From positions 1-19,483 of the forward strand of contig CAYZTG010000017.1 of NCBI GenBank assembly GCA_964481475.1: 19,483 bases of DNA, in the 5' to 3' direction. A program made the position numbers and the translations under genes. Below are positions 7,922-13,785 of this stretch, piece by piece. Position 1 is the stretch's first letter. Each line of letters begins with the position of its first letter. Origin of the DNA: DUQU01 sp964481475. Its GTDB lineage: Bacteria > Bacillota_I > Bacilli_A > Acholeplasmatales > UBA5453. The notes below the pieces were generated by a model. The model saw only the letters and a list, made by a program, of their open reading frames with translations. It was not told where the DNA came from and did no database searches.

Positions 7922-8494
7922 ATGGATTTAATTAGATTATTTATTGATTCAACATTAAGCAATAATATCGCTTTAGTCTTTATTTTAGGAATGTGTCCGT
8001 TAATTGCGATCTCAAATAACTTAAAAAATGCCTTTTGGATGGGTGTTGCTGTTGTTTTTGTTGTCACATTAACAGGAATTATTAACTATCCAATTTATCG
8101 TTTATTAGTAAAAACTAATACAACTAACTTAGCCTTATTAGTTTTTATTATTACTATTGCCGCTACTGTTCAATTTTTAGAAATGTTTTTAGAGAAATAT
8201 TTTCCCTCATTACATAGTACTTTTGGGATCTTTCTACCATTAATTACAGTTAACTGTGTTGTTTTAGCTGTCTCATTATTCTTTGTTAACAGAGAGTATT
8301 CCTTTGCAGAAACTGCTGTATATTCCTTTGGATCAGGTTTAGGTTGGATGTTAGCAATCATTTTACTGGCTGGACTTAGAGAAAAACTAGCTAAACATAA
8401 TGATATTCCTAGAGGACTTGCTGGAAAAGGAATTGCTTTTATTATTTTAGGAATTTTAGCATTAGCATTTATCGGCTTTACGGGAATTATTTAA
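7922..8494 (+). CDS. nqrE: NqrE/RnfA-family membrane subunit (NqrE-like)
   Basis: This is the partner of NqrD, with inverted topology, completing the intramembrane 2Fe-2S site. It has 190 residues, normal length, and six predicted helices. C25 in LGMCPLIAIS and C112 in LITVNCVVLA are the expected ligands. The segments FGSGLGWMLAIILLAGLREK and DIPRGLAGKGIAFII follow NqrE closely and differ from RnfA, which helps assign the complex to the NQR side of the NQR/RNF superfamily. An AGGAGGT site overlaps the nqrD stop and the gap is 9 bases. The pair NqrD and NqrE being intact while NqrB is reduced is part of what makes this operon unusual. Confidence 0.94.
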   Translation: MDLIRLFIDSTLSNNIALVFILGMCPLIAISNNLKNAFWMGVAVVFVVTLTGIINYPIYRLLVKTNTTNLALLVFIITIAATVQFLEMFLEKYFPSLHSTFGIFLPLITVNCVVLAVSLFFVNREYSFAETAVYSFGSGLGWMLAIILLAGLREKLAKHNDIPRGLAGKGIAFIILGILALAFIGFTGII

Positions 8495-8506
8495 AGGAGG
8501 TTTTTT

Positions 8507-9592
8507 ATGATGACTTATGTTTATACATTTCTCATTTTAGTAGCTGTTTTAGTTGTAATCACTTTAATCTTAATTTTTATGGAAAGATTTTTAGGTGATA
8601 TAAGTGAAAAAACAATTACAGTAAATGATGAAACACAAATATCTGTTTACGGCGATACAACAGCATTAAATGCACTCGCTGATAATAAAATATATCTTCC
8701 TTCATCATGTGGAGGAAAAGGCACATGTGGGACATGTAAGTTTCAACTTTTAGAAGGCGGAGGACGCATTAAATCAATTGAAAGATCTTTTATTAATGAA
8801 GAGGAATCCTTAGAAGGTTGGCGGTTATCATGTCAAGTAAAAGTTACTGAGAATTTAAAGGTGCAATTACCCCCTGGACTTTTAGACGCAAAAGTTTTTA
8901 AATCAGAGATTAGTTTAATAGAAGATTTAACATACGACATAAAAAGAATTAGATTCACCTTACTAGAGCCTAAAACAATTGATTTTAAGCCCGGTCAATT
9001 TATTCAAATTAAAGTTCCAGGAATTGAAGTAGTTAGAGCATACTCAATCGCATCAAATCCAGCTGATAATGATCATGTTGATTTAATGATTAGACAAGTC
9101 TATAAAGGTGCTGCAACAACGTTTGTTCATAAAGCCTTAATGGTTGGAGATAAAATTAACCTTGATGGGCCTTTTGGAGATTTCTATTTAAATAAAGATT
9201 CAACAAAAGATATAATTTGTATTGCTGGTGGTTCAGGAATGGCACCGATTTATTCCATCTTACACTATTTAAAAGATCACGGAATGAAAAGAAAAGTTAA
9301 ATACTTTTTTGGAGCAAGAACCCAACAAGATCTCTTTTTAACCGAAGAGTTGATGGAACTCTCTAAAATGTATCCCAATTTTGAATATATCCCCGCATTA
9401 TCACATGCAAATGATGATAAAACTTGGTTAGGAGAAAAAGGGTTAATTACAGAAGTAGTTAGACGAATTTCCGGAGATTTAACTAATTCAGAAGCTTACC
9501 TTTGTGGCTCACCAGGAATGATTAATGCTTGTATTGAAGTTTTAAAACAACTAAATATGCCTGAATCAGAAATAAGATTTGATAAGTTTTAA
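8507..9592 (+). CDS. nqrF: NqrF-like NADH dehydrogenase subunit (2Fe-2S, FAD, NADH)
   Basis: NqrF is the electron entry of NQR: NADH reduces FAD and then a 2Fe-2S cluster on the cytoplasmic side. The 361 residues start with a membrane anchor at about 4-26. A plant-type ferredoxin domain follows at about 35-125 with C68, C74, C77 and C109 (C-x5-C-x2-C-x31-C) in SSCGGKGTCGTCKF and GWRLSCQV. Then comes a ferredoxin-reductase module with FAD motif RAYSIASNP (R177-S180), GPFGDF, nucleotide motif IAGGSGMAPI and YLCGSPGMINA, ending IRFDKF. It is slightly shorter than the usual 405-410. Its presence in place of RnfB and RnfC shows NADH, not ferredoxin, is the likely donor. The AGGAGG site lies 8-13 bases upstream and a second ATG follows at 8510. 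It is the last gene before a terminator. Confidence 0.94.
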   Translation: MMTYVYTFLILVAVLVVITLILIFMERFLGDISEKTITVNDETQISVYGDTTALNALADNKIYLPSSCGGKGTCGTCKFQLLEGGGRIKSIERSFINEEESLEGWRLSCQVKVTENLKVQLPPGLLDAKVFKSEISLIEDLTYDIKRIRFTLLEPKTIDFKPGQFIQIKVPGIEVVRAYSIASNPADNDHVDLMIRQVYKGAATTFVHKALMVGDKINLDGPFGDFYLNKDSTKDIICIAGGSGMAPIYSILHYLKDHGMKRKVKYFFGARTQQDLFLTEELMELSKMYPNFEYIPALSHANDDKTWLGEKGLITEVVRRISGDLTNSEAYLCGSPGMINACIEVLKQLNMPESEIRFDKF

Positions 9593-9598
9593 TAAAAG

Positions 9599-9630
9599 AA
9601 AAGACTGTTCTATACAGTCTTTTTTTTTTA
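9599..9630 (+). terminator. Terminator between convergent nqrF and asparaginase genes
   Basis: AAAAGACTGT at 9599-9608 pairs with ACAGTCTTTT at 9614-9623 around a 5-base loop, followed by a T run. The other strand also has T-rich sequence after the same hairpin, so it probably serves both the nqr operon and the convergent asparaginase gene. Confidence 0.85.
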
Positions 9631-9644
9631 ACATTAGTTATTTT

Positions 9645-10613
9645 TTAGTATTTAAAATAATCTTTAGCATCTAAATTAGCCGATAAAACTAACATTAATA
9701 ATAATCTAGCTTTATAACTAGGAAGTGAATTACCACTTAAAACGCCAATTGATTTTAGCTGATAACCACCGCCTGGATAAGCATAAGTATCGCGAACACG
9801 GCCAACTGGGCATCTCGAAGTCATGACAACAACAATTTGCTTGTCGATAGCCTCTTTAATCGCCATAACTAAATTACCAGGAATATTTCCCCGTCCAAAG
9901 CCCTCAATAATTAAGCCATCTACTTTTTGGTTTACATAATACTTGAGTAGATCATCAGTCATTCCAGAAGTTATCTTAATAACTTCAACACGTTTTGTGA
10001 GTTTACTTGGTGTAATATTATGTTTTGAATATTCAGCTTGCCGAAAATAGAGCACATTATTTTCATCAACTAAACCAAGAGGTCCAAACTCTAGTGATTT
10101 AAACGTATCTAAAGCTAATGTATGAGTCTTTGTTACTTCAAAAGCATTATTAATCTCGTCGTTTAAGCAAACAAGTACTCCACGATTGTAAGATTCATTC
10201 GCTAAGGCAACGAGAATGCTTGAATATAAGTTAGAAAAACCATCATAACCTATCTCATCGTAATTCCTCATCGAACCAGTTAAGACAACAGGTTTATTTG
10301 TATTTAAGTATGAATCTAAGAAAAAGGCAGTTTCCTCAAGTGTATCAGTTCCATGAGTAACTACAATCCCATCATAATTTTCTTCATTTAAATATTTATT
10401 AATTAATACACCAATGCTTAACATGTCATCTGGTGTAAGTGAAGGGCTAGGGACCATTGAGTAAATATGATGAGTTAACCTAACATTAGTTAACCTGCTC
10501 TCAATTAGATTTAATAGTTCCAAGTGATTATCTTTAATAATTGTTTTTTTTGAATCTCCACTTGAGCCCATTGAAATTGTTCCACCAGTAAATAAAATTA
10601 AAATTTGTTTCAT
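9645..10613 (-). CDS. L-asparaginase, type II-like sequence, cytoplasmic
   Basis: This enzyme hydrolyses asparagine to aspartate and ammonia. I start it at 10613 rather than at the upstream ATG 10649, because an AGGTGAT ribosome site (10617-10623) sits just before it and family homology begins at MKQILILFTGGTIS. With this start the product has 322 residues and the catalytic residues carry the same numbers as mature E. coli AnsB: T12, T89, D90 in THGTDT, and K162 in VTKTHT. The lid tyrosine (Tyr25 of AnsB) is not evident; an isoleucine sits near that position. The body resembles the AnsB-like group rather than Bacillus AnsA, but there is no signal peptide, so it should be cytoplasmic. It is transcribed alone, convergent with nqrF. 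Glutaminase side activity cannot be excluded. Confidence 0.9.
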   Translation of the reverse strand: MKQILILFTGGTISMGSSGDSKKTIIKDNHLELLNLIESRLTNVRLTHHIYSMVPSPSLTPDDMLSIGVLINKYLNEENYDGIVVTHGTDTLEETAFFLDSYLNTNKPVVLTGSMRNYDEIGYDGFSNLYSSILVALANESYNRGVLVCLNDEINNAFEVTKTHTLALDTFKSLEFGPLGLVDENNVLYFRQAEYSKHNITPSKLTKRVEVIKITSGMTDDLLKYYVNQKVDGLIIEGFGRGNIPGNLVMAIKEAIDKQIVVVMTSRCPVGRVRDTYAYPGGGYQLKSIGVLSGNSLPSYKARLLLMLVLSANLDAKDYFKY

Positions 10614-10616
10614 ATC

Positions 10617-10623
10617 ATCACCT
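10617..10623 (-). promoter_or_regulatory. Ribosome binding site that sets the asparaginase start
   Basis: The minus strand reads AGGTGAT, three bases before ATG at 10613. The same GGTGAT type with three-base spacing precedes plsY and the GTG-started Fic-like gene, so this appears to be a normal local form and favours 10613 over the upstream ATG. Confidence 0.75.
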
Positions 10624-11052
10624 AAATTTATTTTAACATAATAAAGCATCTAATTGATACTTTAAAATAAACAATTCCACATAGCAACAAAGATAGAAGG
10701 CGAAATTTTGACAGCATTTTATCCACACATTGTTAACATCAAGAGGTTGTTCGCATAGGTATCGTCACATCAATGGGTTTACATAATATATATTATCGGT
10801 ACAAAAGGAGAAGTAAAAAAAATGGTTTTCTCAATTATAATATTATACTAATGATGGTTCTTGTATATATTACAGCGGGTGATTATGGCTAATCACACTA
10901 ATTAAACTAACTCTTTTTATTATTTTTATATAGTTTAGCAATTGATTGCTTATTGTTTTGATAATTCGGGAGATCGTTTGCTATATTATAGTCCACTTCA
11001 CTTGATATTAGCTTTTTACTTCTCTTCTTCTTCGATTCAACGGTATGTCTAT
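10624..11052. other. Intergenic region of about 430 bases without a supported gene
   Basis: The asparaginase promoter must lie at its left end, but I cannot fix it. A perfect DnaA-box-like TTATCCACA lies at 10719-10727, overlapping the spacer after a perfect -35 TTGACA (10708-10713) that lacks a good -10. A small plus-strand frame with AAGGAG upstream starts at 10822 (9 codons) and is followed through a TAATG junction by a 13-codon frame; both are too short to call. Hairpins GTGATTA-TGGC-TAATCAC (10879-10896) and AGCAA-TTGA-TTGCT (10937-10950) have no close T tract. The right part is A-rich on the minus strand. It may hold decayed coding sequence or a small RNA, neither proven. Confidence 0.5.
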
Positions 11053-11079
11053 AAAAAAACTCAGTCAAAATTGACTGAG
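11053..11079 (-). terminator. Terminator of the parE operon
   Basis: On the minus strand CTCAGTCAA (11079-11071) pairs with TTGACTGAG (11068-11060), followed by seven T residues (11059-11053). The hairpin begins 1 base after the TAG stop of the Fic-like gene. The other strand lacks a strong T tract, so it acts mainly leftward. Confidence 0.88.
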
Positions 11080-11080
11080 C

Positions 11081-12148
11081 CTATTTGTTATCAAATAATG
11101 AAAGTTGTTCATGAGTAAACCTTTTTTTCTTTTCTGTCACTCTTTGCCATTTTGCTGATCTCCCTTTTCCAAGTGGGACAATAATATTTTTTTGTCTTAA
11201 AATTTGGAGAGTCCTATTTATTGTTGATTCACTTGCAAGCGGAGCTTTCTTACGAATTTGATTTTTTGTAAATACATCTGGTCCATCCATAATAATTCCT
11301 TCAATATTATTTTGCTTATTCATTTTTACATCAAAAGCATAAATGTGTTCTTTCTCTTTTAGGTTTTGATGCATCTTTAATAAAATATTAGTAATAATCG
11401 TAAGGAGGGAATCAATTTGCGAATAACCAAGCTCCCAATTATATGATGACTGAACAATGGAATTTTTGAAAGCTTCTTTTTGGTTTGCAAGTTCTTTAAA
11501 AAATGAATCATATCTTAAGACTTGAAACTCGCTATATAAGATCGTATAGACAGTTAATAAGCCAATTAAGTCATTTTCTTTATTAAATGGTTTTACATGT
11601 ATTAAGTCTACAAAAAAGTTAAATATTATTTGTAATAATTCATTATTATCTTCTTTAATAAGTTCATGATACTTTTTTACAAGTTCCTCTAACTGTCCCC
11701 TTTTTGATTGCTTTTCAAAAGGAACAATTATAATCGGAGACGTTGTTTTTCCGCTTGTAGCGAGATAAATGTTTTCATAACCTCTAAACATAACAGCAGA
11801 CATATCATCAATTTCATTTTCTCTTAGATAGAACTTCTCTTTTGAATTATGAATCATTATTAAAGTAGCTTTCAAATTATTAAAAAGTATTTCATCTTTG
11901 TTTTTAGGCGTATAATTCTTTCTAATGTTCGCCATTAGTTTAATTCTCGCTGGCGTTAAGTCAAGCTCTAAATAATGGGCCAAATATTCAATGTTAGTTT
12001 CTAAAACTTCATTTGCTAAGATTTGCTCATCTTTGGAAAACAATTCTTGATAATTTGCTGCTTTACCTTTTTCTTCGTAAAGGTGAAATAGTTTGATCAT
12101 TAATTGTTTATTTATTTGTGTTCTATTAATATTGTTTAAACTATGCAC
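11081..12148 (-). CDS. Degenerate Fic-domain protein with winged helix and C-terminal clamp-binding-like motif
   Basis: The 355 residues look like a Fic-family protein followed by a winged helix. About residues 115-200 follow the Fic layout: FRGYENIYLATSG, a PF-then-helix segment, and the motif region IHVKPFNKENDLIGLL at 183-198. Active Fic enzymes need HxFx(D/E)GNGRxxR; here the best alignment gives K-P-F-N-K-E-N-D-L-I-G-L, so the catalytic histidine is replaced by K186 (or H184 is displaced by two residues) and the acidic, glycine and arginine residues are lost. AMPylation activity is unlikely. About residues 275-335 form a winged helix (TKNQIRKKAPLASESTINRTLQIL). The end, EQLSLFDNK, matches the QL(S/D)LF sliding-clamp peptide. 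I start at GTG 12148 because GGTGAT lies 3 bases before it. It is last in the parE-parC-kinase operon, 11 bases after the kinase. Confidence 0.75.
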   Translation of the reverse strand: MHSLNNINRTQINKQLMIKLFHLYEEKGKAANYQELFSKDEQILANEVLETNIEYLAHYLELDLTPARIKLMANIRKNYTPKNKDEILFNNLKATLIMIHNSKEKFYLRENEIDDMSAVMFRGYENIYLATSGKTTSPIIIVPFEKQSKRGQLEELVKKYHELIKEDNNELLQIIFNFFVDLIHVKPFNKENDLIGLLTVYTILYSEFQVLRYDSFFKELANQKEAFKNSIVQSSYNWELGYSQIDSLLTIITNILLKMHQNLKEKEHIYAFDVKMNKQNNIEGIIMDGPDVFTKNQIRKKAPLASESTINRTLQILRQKNIIVPLGKGRSAKWQRVTEKKKRFTHEQLSLFDNK

Positions 12149-12151
12149 TTA

Positions 12152-12157
12152 ATCACC
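12152..12157 (-). promoter_or_regulatory. Ribosome binding site supporting a GTG start
   Basis: The minus strand reads AAAGGGTGATTAA then GTG at 12148-12146. The GGTGAT core has the same spacing as in the asparaginase and plsY genes, while the next in-frame ATG is 17 codons later and has no clear site. Confidence 0.65.
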
Positions 12158-12159
12158 CT

Positions 12160-13785
12160 TTAATGAAAAATTGATTCCCCAATAAACTCTCTTAGAATAG
12201 AGTTATTTGGGACTAGTTTATCATCTATTTCTTTGAAGTATTTTAAAAACTTTAATAATCTGTTAGCGTCAATAAAATATTTAGAATCTCGTCTAATACT
12301 TTCAAGAGATTTATAAGCATGTTTTTTAAGAACTAAAAATTCATATGTTAATTCACTATTAAAAACAAAGTCTGCGCTTTCTTGAAACGGATAAATCCAT
12401 TTAAATTCACCTTTACGAACGCTTGGCCACATATCAATGGTCTCTTCAGCAGGTGCATTTCTAAATTGTTGGTCTCTTACCATTCTTCGTAATAACCTTA
12501 AATCAGTAAAGCTAATTGGATTATGATCATCAATATGAAGTTGAGTTTGGGGGGCGATAAATATTTTATATTTTTGATGATTTGAAATACTAGGAGTTAA
12601 TAGATCGTTTAGGGCGTGAATCCCCTCGATAATAATTATTGTTTTCTCATCAATTTTTAACGTTTCGCCGTTTTCTCTAATTACTTTTTTAAAATTAAAC
12701 TTAGGTAGAGTTACTTCCTCTCCATTAATTAATTTAACCATATGCTCATTAAAGAGTTTAATATCTAAAGCTTCAATATGTTCTAAGTCAGGTTTACCAA
12801 ATTCATCAAGAGGTGCCTCTGATTTTGGTTTATAATAATCATCAATCGAAATCATCACAGGCTTTAGTCCTCTACTCATTAATTCAATTTTTAACCTAAT
12901 TGAAAATGTTGTTTTTCCACTTGAAGATGGCCCAGCAATCCCGATTAAGCGAATATCATCAATGTTATGAATAATTGAATCACCTAGTTTGGCTAATTGT
13001 TGATTGTGTTTGGTTTCACAAATATTAACAAACTCAGCTTCTTGTTTTTTATTAGCATATTTATTAATTCTAGCAATAGTATCACCATCAATGATTTTTC
13101 CCCATTTTGAGGCTTCCTTAATTGTGTTATTAAATATTGGGGCATCCTTAAAGTCAGGAATAAGACCTGCGGTTTCACTTCTTGGATATTGGATTAAAAA
13201 GCCTGGATAGTAATGTCTTAGTTTAAACTCTTTTAAATAGCCCGTACTAGGAACCATATAAGAAAACATATAATTAAAGTAGTTATCACCACATTGATAC
13301 ATGTTTACATAGTCTTCACTGCGATATTTCAAGATTTCAATTTTGTCATTAAAACCTTGAGAACTATAGTATTTAATCGCTTCATCAATATTCATTTTGA
13401 TTCTTTTTATTGGTAAATTTAAACTAACTAACCGTTTTGTTTCATTAGTTAATTTCTCTAACATTTTCTCTGTAAGTTTAAAGTTAGGAATTGCTAGTGT
13501 ACTTCTAGAAATAGAAAAATTATACTTTAGGGCCATTTTAGGAAAGATATTTCTAAATGCCATAAAAACAATGTATCTTAAACTTGCTTCATAGATTCTT
13601 ACAACATCTCTATCTTCTAAATCTAAAAACTCAATTTTTGAATCTCTTTCAACGATAAAAGTTAATTCTCTTAATCTATTATTAACTTTAGCGGCAAAAG
13701 CGACAATTTTTAAATCGTCTTTTATTTGTTCAAGAGATATTGGCCTATCATATTTATACTCTTGATTATTTATTGTTAAAATCAT
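12160..13785 (-). CDS. TGS-domain nucleoside (uridine-type) kinase
   Basis: This 541-residue protein combines a threonyl-tRNA-synthetase-like N-terminus with a uridine kinase/phosphoribulokinase-type P-loop kinase, an architecture known in Firmicutes and Thermotoga and usually called nucleoside or uridine kinase. The TGS-like domain covers about residues 1-60, the second synthetase-like editing-domain relative about 65-230, and the kinase about 278-500. The Walker A motif is GPSSSGKTT with K291; ISIDDYY and IIIIEGIHAL follow as expected for the family, and RLLRRMVRDQ provides the arginine-rich lid. Its ATG directly abuts the parC TAA stop, with AGGAGT inside the parC end, so it is co-translated with parC. 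It likely phosphorylates a nucleoside for salvage; the exact substrate cannot be read here. Confidence 0.88.
   Translation of the reverse strand: MILTINNQEYKYDRPISLEQIKDDLKIVAFAAKVNNRLRELTFIVERDSKIEFLDLEDRDVVRIYEASLRYIVFMAFRNIFPKMALKYNFSISRSTLAIPNFKLTEKMLEKLTNETKRLVSLNLPIKRIKMNIDEAIKYYSSQGFNDKIEILKYRSEDYVNMYQCGDNYFNYMFSYMVPSTGYLKEFKLRHYYPGFLIQYPRSETAGLIPDFKDAPIFNNTIKEASKWGKIIDGDTIARINKYANKKQEAEFVNICETKHNQQLAKLGDSIIHNIDDIRLIGIAGPSSSGKTTFSIRLKIELMSRGLKPVMISIDDYYKPKSEAPLDEFGKPDLEHIEALDIKLFNEHMVKLINGEEVTLPKFNFKKVIRENGETLKIDEKTIIIIEGIHALNDLLTPSISNHQKYKIFIAPQTQLHIDDHNPISFTDLRLLRRMVRDQQFRNAPAEETIDMWPSVRKGEFKWIYPFQESADFVFNSELTYEFLVLKKHAYKSLESIRRDSKYFIDANRLLKFLKYFKEIDDKLVPNNSILREFIGESIFH

Noticed and set aside
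8507..9592. RnfB or RnfC as the last redox gene
   Set aside because: The protein has one plant-type 2Fe-2S motif plus FAD and NADH motifs, which is NqrF; RnfB and RnfC carry 4Fe-4S clusters.
9645..10649. Asparaginase start at 10649 giving a 12-residue extension
   Set aside because: The AGGTGAT site and family homology both place the start at 10613, and the extension is not a signal peptide.
10628..10717. Small hydrophobic minus-strand frame of about 29 codons upstream of asparaginase
   Set aside because: Only a weak ribosome site precedes it and the length is expected by chance in A/T-rich DNA.
10719..10727. Perfect DnaA box TTATCCACA as part of a replication origin
   Set aside because: Only one perfect box is present, there is no dnaA or dnaN nearby, and the adjacent topoisomerase genes are parE and parC, not gyrB and gyrA.
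10822..10894. Two short plus-strand frames (9 and 13 codons) coupled by TAATG
   Set aside because: They are too short, the ribosome site is 11 bases away, and no convincing promoter or homology was seen.
13004..13594. Plus-strand open frames inside the nucleoside kinase gene
   Set aside because: They are opposite a conserved enzyme and show no motif or start signal.
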